Source: Pseudomonas fluorescens
GTDB lineage: Bacteria > Pseudomonadota > Gammaproteobacteria > Pseudomonadales > Pseudomonadaceae
NCBI RefSeq assembly: GCF_000730425.1
Contig: NZ_CP008896.1
Location: 744,001 to 808,000, forward strand
Length of the DNA: 64,000 bases
Direction: 5' to 3'
The position numbers and the translations under genes are program-made. Each line of letters opens with the position of its first letter. The stretch's first letter is position 1. Positions 36,127-44,823 of the stretch are shown piece by piece. Under the pieces are notes generated by a model. The model was not told the DNA's origin. It saw only the letters and a program-made list of their open reading frames with translations, and did no database searches.

Positions 36127-37086
36127 ATGACAGATCAATTGTCTACGCGGTATTGGCCTGAGGGAGAAAGGCAATCGCGTTGGGCCGAAGCCATCGGCAA
36201 TACATATTTTCCATTGTCGTTGGAGTTCAATTCCAGCGCCATTTTCCAAGGCAGCCTGAAAATTTGGAAAACGGGCAGTACGCCGTTGGCGTTATCGCGC
36301 CTGCGCTCCAGTCAGCTAGGCTATTCGCGCAGCGAGAGCCAGGTTAGCGAAGATACTGAACCCTGTTACCTTGTAACAGTGCCGCGCCTTACCGAAGTAC
36401 ACTTCGAGCAAGACGGTCGTGAGCTCCATTGTAAGCCAGGTGGGTTCATCTTCGAGCGAGGCGATGCGCCTTATCGTTTTCACTACTCCTGCGACAACGA
36501 CCTTTGGGTATTCAAGCTGCCTGAGCGCGCGCTACATGGACAGATACGTGGAGCCGAGCGCTACACCCGTTTCTGTTTCGAGGCTCGGCGTGGATTGGGA
36601 CGAATTTTTGTTGATCAACTGGCGATGTGTGCCGCGCGCTTCGACGAATGCGATGCGGATGCCCGTCATATGCTGCTGGAACAGGTGCTTTCGACGTTGT
36701 TAATGGCTCTGCGCCAAGATGAGCGCGTCCTTAATAGTGAGAGTTCGAGTCTAGCTGCCCTGCATTTGCAGCGTATCGAGCACTACATCGACCGAAACTT
36801 GTGTTCAGCTGAACTAAACCCGCAGCATATTGCTCAGGCCTGCGGCTTATCGGTTCGCTATTTGCATAAATTATTTTTCAGTACGCCCTACAGTCTCGGT
36901 GAATGGATTCGCCTGAAACGATTGGAGGCTGTATATCAACGCCTACGTGATCCCCACTGCCACCTATCAATCGGTGAGCTGGCATATCGTTGGGGGTTCA
37001 GTGATCAGGCACAATTTTCCCGGCATTTTCGCCAGCACTTTAGTTGTACTGCCAGTGAAGCCCGAGCCGTTTCGTTAAAGCCGTAG
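36127..37086 (+). CDS. AraC-family activator, OplR-like
   Basis: A 319-residue AraC/XylS-type regulator. The N-terminal cupin-like effector part (residues about 20-180, with LSLEFNSSAIFQGSLKIWKT and YLVTVPRLTEVHFEQDGREL) belongs to the AraC_binding_2/FeaR-like group. The C-terminal double HTH spans about 215-315: HIAQACGLSVRYLHKLFF, then IGELAYRWGFSDQAQFSRHF. Its place right after the lactamase genes matches the lactam-responsive AraC regulator OplR described for P. putida, so it probably activates oplBA and perhaps the permease operon. That role is inferred. Confidence 0.88.
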   Translation: MTDQLSTRYWPEGERQSRWAEAIGNTYFPLSLEFNSSAIFQGSLKIWKTGSTPLALSRLRSSQLGYSRSESQVSEDTEPCYLVTVPRLTEVHFEQDGRELHCKPGGFIFERGDAPYRFHYSCDNDLWVFKLPERALHGQIRGAERYTRFCFEARRGLGRIFVDQLAMCAARFDECDADARHMLLEQVLSTLLMALRQDERVLNSESSSLAALHLQRIEHYIDRNLCSAELNPQHIAQACGLSVRYLHKLFFSTPYSLGEWIRLKRLEAVYQRLRDPHCHLSIGELAYRWGFSDQAQFSRHFRQHFSCTASEARAVSLKP

Positions 37087-37463
37087 CCGGTTACTTTATT
37101 GTCAATGTGCTCTGGGGGATTAGAAGTCACTCGGCGTAGCTCCCCATAAAGGCTCCACGCCTTTTCACCGTTGCGGGAGTACCAGTTATATATCGGCGTC
37201 TGATATTCCATACGGGCGCTAACTTGGGTAAGCCTTTGTCGTCTGCATTGGCAAACTCATGCGTAGCTGGTGTTGCTGATCAAGCCAAGCTTATTGTTTT
37301 AGGTTCACGCGAGCGGGCTGAGAGCGGCGCAGGCTTCACAAGCGTAAGACGGAACCATGCTAGGTGCAAAGCTATGGTGTTGGGTAGTAATTGCTTCAGG
37401 TCTGTCCTGCAAAAAACATGCTGAAATTCCGCAGGCACCCCCTCTAAGGGCGAGACACGGTAA
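37087..37463. other. Gap between converging regulator genes
   Basis: No supported gene. A minus-strand frame (MEYQTPIYNWYSRNGEKAWS and a few more residues) overlaps the araC 3' end; it could be debris but I cannot assign it. Confidence 0.35.
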
Positions 37464-38183
37464 CTATCCCATGATTTCAGGGGCGGACTGGGATGCTCTC
37501 AGGTTGCTGTTGCGCATGATCCCTTCGATGATCGGTACTGGTGTCATCAGATGAGCCTGCATCATGGCGCTTGCTCGCGTTGCGTCACGGGCAAGGATAG
37601 CTTCTACCAGTTCGCTGTGCTCTTGACGTTTCAGGGACAAGGCCTCCTCGGATAGCACCGTGCGCCGCAGCCACAGCTGGCGATAGCGCTCGGCCTGATC
37701 GAACAGATAGGCGCGCGCCTGCAGCAGGTGTCTAGACCCACAGCCGGAGGCTATAGCTGTATGGAAGGCCTTGTGTCGGGCATCCCATATTTCCAGCATC
37801 TGCTCCTGGGTCTTGACCTCCATTACCTTGGCCAATGTATGCGAATAGGCCAACACCTGGGCCTCCCAGGCGTCATCGCCGCGTTCGATGGCGAGCTTAA
37901 GTACCAGCGCTTCGAGATTGGCCCGTGCGTCATAGATGTCCTGCATTTCGCTCAGCGACATAGGAGCGACGCGGTAGCCACGCTGACTGATAGCTACTAC
38001 CAGATTTTCCGCAATCAGATGCGATAGCGCTTCACGCAGAGGGCCTACGCCTAGGTCGTAGCGCTCCTTAAGCGCAGTCATTCGCAGTTTTTCTCCGGGC
38101 TTGAACATGCCCTGAATTATGTCCCGCTTGAGCCACTCATAGCCGCTGACTGCTGAGTTTTGGCGGGGGGCGAGCGTATCCAT
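37464..38183 (-). CDS. csiR: GntR/FCD-family regulator, CsiR-type
   Basis: A 239-residue GntR regulator. The winged helix (residues about 10-75) has WLKRDIIQGMFKPGEKLRMT and GVGPLREALSHLIAENLVVA; the FCD effector domain (about 85-220) has DARANLEALVLKLAIERGDD and HKAFHTAIASGCGSRHLLQA, with His residues that often bind a metal. It is divergent from csiD, as in the known csiR-csiD-lhgO arrangement where CsiR represses glutarate catabolism and glutarate relieves it. Two TTTTATAAAA boxes lie between the genes. Confidence 0.9.
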   Translation of the reverse strand: MDTLAPRQNSAVSGYEWLKRDIIQGMFKPGEKLRMTALKERYDLGVGPLREALSHLIAENLVVAISQRGYRVAPMSLSEMQDIYDARANLEALVLKLAIERGDDAWEAQVLAYSHTLAKVMEVKTQEQMLEIWDARHKAFHTAIASGCGSRHLLQARAYLFDQAERYRQLWLRRTVLSEEALSLKRQEHSELVEAILARDATRASAMMQAHLMTPVPIIEGIMRNSNLRASQSAPEIMG

Positions 38184-38269
38184 AAACCATGCTCCTCAAC
38201 GGGTTTTATCCATCATACGCAACTGCAGAAATATTTACTAAGTGGAGATGCAGTTGCCGAGTGTCGCTA

Positions 38270-38299
38270 TTTTATAAAAGCGTAGACATTTTTATAAAA
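38270..38299. promoter_or_regulatory. CsiR operator candidate: two TTTTATAAAA palindromes
   Basis: TTTTATAAAA occurs at 38270-38279 and 38290-38299, start-to-start 20 bp or about two helical turns, so dimers would bind on the same DNA face. The pair lies 77 bp before csiD and 87 bp before csiR, in a position to control both. Confidence 0.72.
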
Positions 38300-38375
38300 T
38301 AGCTATATTTTTAGTCCGGCTGTTCTGGTAAATCTCGGGGCGGCGTACAGACAATTTTTTCGTCAGGACTCTGCC

Positions 38376-39353
38376 ATGAATGCCTTTACCCAGCTCAAAG
38401 ATCTTGTGATGCCGCTACCGACCGCCGTTAAGGGGTTTTCTCTTTCACCCTCCGCTCAGTCGCCCCGTTTGTTCGAGCTGACCTTCACTAAGGCGACGAT
38501 AGAGGCTTTCTGTGTAGCAGTGGCCGAGTGGCCGGTGCAGGCGCTGGAATACAAGTCCTTCTTGCGATTTCGCTTCGCCAAAATTCTTGACGATCTCTGC
38601 GGTAACAGCCTGCGCCCGGTGCTACTCAACGCCCTAATGGATCGTGCCACCGGAGGGCTGTTAATCAAGCAGGAGGCCCTGAATGATGTGGCACAAGCTG
38701 ATGATATGGTCAAATTCTCGACTGCTGTGGCCCACCTGCTGGGGCGGTCGAACTTTGATGCGATGAGCGGCCAGTTCTACGCACGCTTCGTGGTCGAGAA
38801 CGTCGATAATTCGGACAGCTACCTGCGCCAACCTCACCGGGTAATGGAGTTGCACAACGATGGTACTTTCGTCGATCAGATCACCGACTACGTGCTGATG
38901 ATGAAGATCGATGAGCAGAATATCGAAGGTGGCAACTCGCTGATCCTGCATCTGGACGACTGGGAGGATCGCCATGCTTTCTTCCATCATCCGCTAGCAC
39001 GGCGCGTCATGCGCTGGACCGCGCCGCCGAGTAAAAGGGTCGATACGGACGTGTTCCATTCGATCTTTGATGTCGACGCCGAAGGGCGGCCGACTATTCG
39101 CTATATCGATCAATTTGTTCAGCCCAAAGACTTCGACGAGGGCAACTGGCTGACCGACCTGTCTATCTCCCTGGAGGGCAGTAAACAGAAGCTTTCCGTG
39201 CCGGTGCCAGTTGGCTGCTTCCTGCTGATTAATAACCTGTATTGGCTGCATGGCCGCGATCGTTTCACCCCTCACCCTGGGCTGCGCCGTGAACTGATGC
39301 GCCAGCGCGGTTACTTCAGTTACCCCAAACTCGGCCATCAGCAAGGCCAATAA
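38376..39353 (+). CDS. csiD: Glutarate 2-hydroxylase CsiD (GlaH)
   Basis: A 325-residue Fe(II)/2-oxoglutarate-dependent dioxygenase that turns glutarate into L-2-hydroxyglutarate while 2-oxoglutarate becomes succinate. The iron ligands are His160 and Asp162 (MELHNDGTF) and His292 (YWLHGRDRF); Arg near 304-309 ([12 protein letters not shown]) binds 2-oxoglutarate. Family segments [20 protein letters not shown] and [20 protein letters not shown] are present. Length matches CsiD. First gene of the csiD-lhgO operon; cytoplasmic tetramer in known homologues. Confidence 0.95.
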   Translation: MNAFTQLKDLVMPLPTAVKGFSLSPSAQSPRLFELTFTKATIEAFCVAVAEWPVQALEYKSFLRFRFAKILDDLCGNSLRPVLLNALMDRATGGLLIKQEALNDVAQADDMVKFSTAVAHLLGRSNFDAMSGQFYARFVVENVDNSDSYLRQPHRVMELHNDGTFVDQITDYVLMMKIDEQNIEGGNSLILHLDDWEDRHAFFHHPLARRVMRWTAPPSKRVDTDVFHSIFDVDAEGRPTIRYIDQFVQPKDFDEGNWLTDLSISLEGSKQKLSVPVPVGCFLLINNLYWLHGRDRFTPHPGLRRELMRQRGYFSYPKLGHQQGQ

Positions 39354-39437
39354 TTGCCATTAATTGAACAGGGGCTGCGCGGTTTAGCCCTTGTCGTTTG
39401 TCCACGGGGCAAAACAGATCGAGTAGAGGTGATAGCG

Positions 39438-40667
39438 GTGTACGATTTTGTGATCATCGGGGGCGGCATTATCGGCATGTCGACTGCCATGCAATTAATC
39501 AAGGCCTACCCAGAGTCGAAAATCTTGTTGCTCGAGAAAGAGTCCGGGCCAGCTAAGCATCAGACGGGGCACAATAGCGGGGTCATCCACGCCGGCGTCT
39601 ACTACACGCCGGGTAGCTTGAAGGCGAAGTTCTGCCTGGAAGGCAACCGTGCTACCAAATCGTTCTGTAACGAGCACGGCATTATCTACGATGAGTGCGG
39701 TAAGTTGCTGGTCGCCACCAATGAGGTGGAAATGCAGCGCATGCGCGCGCTTTGGGAGCGCACTGCAGCCAATGGTCTGGAGCGCGAGTGGCTGTCTGCG
39801 GAGCAACTGAAGGAACGCGAACCGAACATCACCGGAATCGGCGGGATCTTCGTGCCCTCCAGTGGTATCGTTAACTATGCCGAGGTCACCGCTGCCATGG
39901 CTCGCGAGTTCCAGAGGCACGGTGGCGAGATTCGCTACGACAGCGAAGTCATCGGCCTGGAAGAGCGCGCCACGGAGATGCGGGTTAAAACCCAGCATGA
40001 AGAAGTCATTGCACGCTTTTTGGTGACCTGCTCGGGTCTGATGGCCGACCGCATTGTATGTCTACTGGGCTTAGATCCTGGCTTTAGCATTTGCCCGTTC
40101 CGTGGCGAATACTATTTGCTGCCTGAGCAGCACAACCGGATCGTCAATCACCTGATCTACCCGATTCCCGATCCCTCCATGCCGTTCCTCGGCGTGCACC
40201 TGACGCGAATGATCGACGGCAGTGTGACAGTCGGTCCCAATGCTGTGCTGGCACTCAAGCGTGAGGGCTATCGCAAGCGTGACATATCTTTGTCCGACAC
40301 GTTCGCAATGCTCACCAATCCGGGCATTCTTAAAGTGCTCAAGGACAATCTGCGGCCCGGCCTGATCGAGATGAAAAACTCGCTGTTCAAGCGTGGTTAT
40401 CTACAGCAAGTACGCAAGTACTGCCCCAGCTTAACGCTGCAGGATCTCAAGCCTTACCCGGCCGGCGTCCGCGCCCAAGCGGTTTCAGCGGACGGCAAGT
40501 TGATCGAGGACTTCCTGTTCCGCAATACCCGCCGTAGCGTCAACGTCTGCAATGCACCATCGCCGGCGGCTACCTCTGCAATTCCCATAGGCGCCTACAT
40601 CATCAAGCAGATTGATGCACAGCTGCAGGGGCTACCCAGGTTTGTAAAAAACCAACATCCCGCATGA
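39438..40667 (+). CDS. lhgO: L-2-hydroxyglutarate dehydrogenase/oxidase
   Basis: A 409-residue FAD enzyme of the DAO family. It oxidises L-2-hydroxyglutarate to 2-oxoglutarate and passes electrons to the membrane quinone pool. Seen are the FAD motif YDFVIIGGGIIGMSTAMQL, the family-typical HQTGHNSGVIHAGVYYTPGS, and FRGEYYLLPEQHNRIVNHLI with YPIPDP. The GTG at 39438 starts MYDFVIIGG with GAGG 8 nt upstream and gives the normal length; the frame open to 39354 adds an unconserved 28 residues. 84 bp after csiD. Confidence 0.93.
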   Translation: MYDFVIIGGGIIGMSTAMQLIKAYPESKILLLEKESGPAKHQTGHNSGVIHAGVYYTPGSLKAKFCLEGNRATKSFCNEHGIIYDECGKLLVATNEVEMQRMRALWERTAANGLEREWLSAEQLKEREPNITGIGGIFVPSSGIVNYAEVTAAMAREFQRHGGEIRYDSEVIGLEERATEMRVKTQHEEVIARFLVTCSGLMADRIVCLLGLDPGFSICPFRGEYYLLPEQHNRIVNHLIYPIPDPSMPFLGVHLTRMIDGSVTVGPNAVLALKREGYRKRDISLSDTFAMLTNPGILKVLKDNLRPGLIEMKNSLFKRGYLQQVRKYCPSLTLQDLKPYPAGVRAQAVSADGKLIEDFLFRNTRRSVNVCNAPSPAATSAIPIGAYIIKQIDAQLQGLPRFVKNQHPA

Positions 40668-40905
40668 GGCAGTGCGGGGCGAATTCGGCAGTGCACTGGA
40701 ACGAACAAGACTGTGCGCAAGACGACAAGCCCCGCACCGGCTCAGTCTAATAGGCTATCGGCTAGTGCACTTAACGTCCCCGAGCCAAGTCATCGTTACT
40801 GAACTCGTTACCGAATTGAAGTGTGTGATTGTGATCAAAAGCCGGATGCCTACTTATAAGGCTACTCCCAGAAACCATGCTTGTTAGTCATATTGAGAGC
40901 GCCCC

Positions 40906-42273
40906 ATGAACCAGTCAGTATCCTCGCTGCCAGAAAAAGACATTCAGTATCAACTGCACCCCTACACCAATGCTCGCCTTCATCAGGAGCTTGGCCCGCT
41001 GATCATCGAGCGCGGGGAGGGTATCTATGTTTATGACGATCAGGGCAAGGGTTATATCGAGGCGATGGCTGGGTTGTGGAGCGCCGCGCTTGGCTTTAGC
41101 AATCAACGTCTGATCAAGGCAGCTGAGCAGCAATTCAACACCCTGCCGTTTTATCACCTGTTCAGTCACAAATCGCATCGCCCGAGTATCGAGTTAGCCG
41201 AAAAGCTGATCGAGATGGCGCCGGTGCCTATGAGTAAGGTGTTCTTCACCAACTCCGGTTCCGAGGCTAACGATACTGTAGTGAAGATGGTCTGGTACCT
41301 CAATAACGCTCTAGGCAAACCAGCCAAGAAGAAGTTCATCAGTCGGGTCAACGGCTACCACGGCATCACCGTCGCCAGCGCAAGCTTGACTGGCCTTCCA
41401 GGCAACCAGCGCGGTTTCGACCTGCCGCTTCCAGGCTTCCTGCATGTCGGCTGCCCGCACCATTATCGTTTCGCCCTTGCCGGTGAAAGTGAAGAGCATT
41501 TCGCTGACCGCCTTGCCGTCGAGCTCGAGCAGAAGATTCTCGCCGAAGGCCCGGAGACTATCGCAGCGTTCATTGGCGAGCCATTGATGGGCGCTGGCGG
41601 TGTCATAGTGCCGCCTCGTACCTACTGGGAGAAGATCCAGAAAGTTTGCCGTAAGTACGACATCCTGGTTATCGCCGATGAGGTAATCTGTGGATTTGGG
41701 CGTACCGGGCAGATGTTTGGCAGCCAGACCTTTGGTATCCAGCCGGACATCATGGTGTTATCCAAGCAACTGTCATCTTCTTATCAGCCGATAGCGGCGA
41801 TTCTGATCAATGCCCCAGTATTTGAGGGCATCGCTGATCAGAGCCAAGCGCTTGGCGCGCTTGGGCATGGGTTCACCGGCAGCGGTCATCCGGTAGCTAC
41901 TGCCGTGGCCTTGGAGAACCTGAAGATTATTGAAGAGGAGAGCCTGGTCGAGCATGCGGCGCAAATGGGCCAGTTGTTGCGCAGCGGCCTACAGCATTTC
42001 ATCGATCATCCCTTGGTGGGCGAAATTCGCGGTTGTGGACTGATCGCTGCGGTAGAACTAGTTGGCGATCGCGTGAGCAAGGCGCCGTATCAGGCGCTAG
42101 GCACCCTCGGACGCTACATGGCCGGCAGAGCCCAGGAACACGGCATGATTACTCGCGCCATGGGTGATGCCGTGGCCTTCTGCCCGCCGTTAATCGTCAA
42201 CGAACAGGAAGTCGGAATGATTGTAGAGCGCTTTGCCAGGGCGCTGGACGACACCACTCAGTGGGTTGGTTAG
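40906..42273 (+). CDS. Omega-amino acid aminotransferase (class III, PLP)
   Basis: A 455-residue class III aminotransferase of the omega-transaminase group. The PLP Lys287 is in LSKQLSSSYQP, Asp258 in VIADEVICGFGRTG, and the phosphate-binding loop is FTNSGSEANDTVVKMVWY. It is not the short DavT/GabT type; it resembles omega-aminotransferases such as the P. jessenii 6-aminohexanoate transaminase. Here it would turn 5-aminovalerate or 6-aminohexanoate into the semialdehyde. An own promoter is possible in the 238-bp gap before it. The exact substrate is inferred. Confidence 0.9.
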   Translation: MNQSVSSLPEKDIQYQLHPYTNARLHQELGPLIIERGEGIYVYDDQGKGYIEAMAGLWSAALGFSNQRLIKAAEQQFNTLPFYHLFSHKSHRPSIELAEKLIEMAPVPMSKVFFTNSGSEANDTVVKMVWYLNNALGKPAKKKFISRVNGYHGITVASASLTGLPGNQRGFDLPLPGFLHVGCPHHYRFALAGESEEHFADRLAVELEQKILAEGPETIAAFIGEPLMGAGGVIVPPRTYWEKIQKVCRKYDILVIADEVICGFGRTGQMFGSQTFGIQPDIMVLSKQLSSSYQPIAAILINAPVFEGIADQSQALGALGHGFTGSGHPVATAVALENLKIIEEESLVEHAAQMGQLLRSGLQHFIDHPLVGEIRGCGLIAAVELVGDRVSKAPYQALGTLGRYMAGRAQEHGMITRAMGDAVAFCPPLIVNEQEVGMIVERFARALDDTTQWVG

Positions 42274-42382
42274 ATCAATCCGGGGGAGGAGAGAATTGCT
42301 TTTATGTGGCTCTCCTCGGCTTAAATTCATAGCTTGGAAAATAGCTGAGCAGCACTGAATGCAGTCTGCGAAGGAGCACGCC

Positions 42383-43834
42383 ATGCAACTCAAAGATACC
42401 CAATTGTTCCGCCAACAGGCTTATATCGACGGAACCTGGTTGGACGCGGACAGCGGCCAGACCATTCAGGTCACCAATCCGGCCACCAACGAAGTTATGG
42501 GTAGTGTGCCGAAGATGGGGGCAGCGGAAACCCGTCGAGCCATCGAAGCAGCAGATCATGCCCTGCCAGCCTGGCGTGCACTGACAGCTAAAGACCGCGC
42601 CAACAAACTGCGCCGCTGGTTTGAACTGATGATTGAAAACCAGGACGACCTGGGTCGTCTCATGACCATGGAGCAAGGTAAGCCACTTGCCGAAGCCAAG
42701 GGCGAAATTGCTTTCGCGGCGTCCTTCCTTGAGTGGTTCGCCGAAGAAGCCAAGCGCGTGTATGGCGACGTAATTCCCGGCCACCAACCGGACAAACGCC
42801 TGATCGTGATCAAACAGCCCATCGGCGTAACGGCAGCGATTACACCCTGGAACTTCCCGGCAGCCATGATCACCCGTAAAGCCGGCCCGGCCCTGGCCGC
42901 CGGTTGTACCATGGTGCTCAAGCCAGCGTCGCAAACGCCTTATTCGGCGCTGGCGTTGGCAGTGCTGGCCGAGCGTGCCGGGATCCCCAAAGGCGTGTTC
43001 AGTGTAATCACTGGCAGTGCTGGCGAAGTCGGCAGCGAACTGACTAGCAACCCGATCGTGCGCAAGTTGAGCTTTACTGGCTCCACCGAAATTGGTCGCC
43101 AGCTAATGGCCGAATGTGCCAAGGACATTAAAAAGGTGTCGCTAGAACTGGGCGGAAACGCGCCGTTCATCGTATTCGATGATGCCGACCTTGATAAGGC
43201 AGTGGAAGGCGCACTGATCTCCAAATACCGCAACAATGGCCAGACCTGCGTGTGCGCCAACCGCCTGTATATCCAAGACGGCGTATACGATGCCTTCGCC
43301 GAGAAGCTGAAAATCGCGGTAGCTAAGTTGCAGATTGGTAACGGTTTGGACGAAGGTATCACCACCGGCCCTCTGATCGATGCCAAGGCGGTGGCCAAGG
43401 TCCAGGAGCACATTGCCGACGCCATTAGCAAGGGTGCCAAGCTACTCGCTGGTGGTAAGCCGCACGCCCTCGGTGGCACTTTCTTCGAGCCGAGCATCCT
43501 CATTGACGTACCGAATAACGCCGCCGTAGCCAAGGAAGAAACCTTCGGTCCGCTGGCGCCGCTGTTCCGTTTTAAGGACGAGGCCGACGTGATCGCGATG
43601 TCCAATGACACCGAGTTCGGCCTGGCCTCGTACTTCTATGCCCGCGATATGGGGCGCGTGTTCCGTGTGGCCGAAGCCCTAGAATACGGTATGGTCGGCG
43701 TCAATACTGGGCTGATCTCCAATGAAGTTGCGCCTTTCGGTGGTATCAAGGCATCCGGCCTGGGTCGCGAAGGATCCAAGTACGGCATTGAGGATTACCT
43801 GGAGATCAAGTACCTCTGCCTGGGTGGTATCTAA
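42383..43834 (+). CDS. davD: Glutarate/succinate semialdehyde dehydrogenase (DavD/GabD)
   Basis: A 483-residue NAD(P)-dependent aldehyde dehydrogenase. The catalytic Cys289 is in NNGQTCVCANR and Glu255 in SLELGGNAPF, with PWNFPAAMITRKAGPALAAG and FTGSTEIGRQLM. It is nearly the same length as, and by memory very close to, P. putida DavD, which oxidises glutarate semialdehyde; C6 semialdehyde is also possible. AAGGAG lies 7 nt before ATG 42383. Last gene of the lactam/glutarate block; a terminator-like hairpin lies 250 bp on. Confidence 0.93.
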   Translation: MQLKDTQLFRQQAYIDGTWLDADSGQTIQVTNPATNEVMGSVPKMGAAETRRAIEAADHALPAWRALTAKDRANKLRRWFELMIENQDDLGRLMTMEQGKPLAEAKGEIAFAASFLEWFAEEAKRVYGDVIPGHQPDKRLIVIKQPIGVTAAITPWNFPAAMITRKAGPALAAGCTMVLKPASQTPYSALALAVLAERAGIPKGVFSVITGSAGEVGSELTSNPIVRKLSFTGSTEIGRQLMAECAKDIKKVSLELGGNAPFIVFDDADLDKAVEGALISKYRNNGQTCVCANRLYIQDGVYDAFAEKLKIAVAKLQIGNGLDEGITTGPLIDAKAVAKVQEHIADAISKGAKLLAGGKPHALGGTFFEPSILIDVPNNAAVAKEETFGPLAPLFRFKDEADVIAMSNDTEFGLASYFYARDMGRVFRVAEALEYGMVGVNTGLISNEVAPFGGIKASGLGREGSKYGIEDYLEIKYLCLGGI

Positions 43835-44235
43835 GAGCCCGGCGAATAGGCACGTGATTCTCGCTCAGGCCCCACTTGGCGAGCATCATTAATCTTGGCC
43901 CGGTCTATAAAACCCGGGCATGCTACATCGGTTGTGGCGCAGACAAAGATTGACGCGGGCTATTTCTACGTCACCGTCTACTTCTCACGGCTGTTGCCGC
44001 GCAACCAGAGTCTGGAGGCCTGTATCCGCGTCGACAGCGCCCCCTGTTCGAGCTAGGTGCCTAACATTTCTAACGATTGAGCGTTGCGCGGAGTCCTACA
44101 CCTAGGCTCTGCGCCTTTTTAATCCCGCCGCGCTAGATTAGGCGAAGTAATGCTGCCTTCACAGCCAGTCCTGCTGGTATGGATAAAGGTGATATCCATC
44201 ACCTATGCCATGTTAGGGGCGACGGTGAACTCTCT
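43835..44235. other. Gap after davD with weak hairpins
   Basis: No gene is seen. A short GC-rich stem (GCCCGG/CCGGGC, 43898-43919) without T-run and the hairpin at 44086 may end transcription of the csiD-davD block. Confidence 0.4.
44086..44120 (+). terminator. Hairpin plus T-run, possible terminator
   Basis: An imperfect 12-bp stem GCGCGGAGTCCTA/TAGGCTCTGCGC is followed by CTTTTT. It may serve davD or an erased gene. Confidence 0.5.
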
Positions 44236-44538
44236 CTAAGATGGTTTGGTGCGATGATTTAAGGCGCCCCAGCGACCGTTGATTGCATCCAATGTGCTCA
44301 TTAGCTTTTCTGTTCGAGCTGGCTGTTCCTGTGCGAATAGATCCTGTGTGTACTCATCACGCTTACACAGGTCTAGCAGCAACACTTGGGCTTTGGCATA
44401 GCTGAAACCCTCTCGTTACAGCCTTTTGATTCCCTCCTGTGCCGCTGCAATGATCAAACGCGTGTCATCGGTCGGGTAGGGCAGTTGGCAAAGCAGGCCG
44501 TTGGCGTACTTACCATCATTGAATTCGCTCGGTCGCAA
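44236..44538 (-). pseudogene. umuC: UmuC/RulB-type DNA polymerase V fragment
   Basis: The minus strand encodes FNDGKYANGLLCQLPYPTDD, TRLIIAAAQEGIKRL, a stop, then in the same frame REGFSYAKAQVLLLDLCKRD and EKLMSTLDAINGRWG before its end. This is the C-terminal part of UmuC-like Y-family polymerases (little-finger and tail region, where TPLMxxLDxINxRWG is typical). The N-terminal catalytic part is absent and an internal stop is present. umuC/rulB genes are known targets for mobile-element insertion in pseudomonads. Confidence 0.72.
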
Positions 44539-44823
44539 TCAGGCGAGCATTCGGGGCTTGGATCACGATCCCTCCAGTCGTAATAGCCACTGGCAGAAAT
44601 CTTCAAGCAGAGGCACATAAGGTCGTAAGAACTGCGTAGCTGGTGACCCCGTCTTCCGTGCCATGAAAGTTGACCTGACCAACCGCTATCCGTCAGTCGG
44701 TGAGGCGAAGCAACTTCCTTTATGGCATGGTGCCACAGTCCCTTATTACGGAACGTGTAGTACCCGCATTGATTTCGTAGGGCGAGCAGCAGTGCCGCGT
44801 GATGAAGTGAAAGGCTTGGTCGC
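44539..44823. other. Unassigned sequence between umuC debris and livM
   Basis: No recognised gene. The 60-codon frame at 44663-44845 has no known homology that I can see. Confidence 0.35.

Noticed and set aside
40672..40887. Short frame between lhgO and the aminotransferase gene
   Set aside because: No ribosome site, no family; the stretch is a plain intergenic region.
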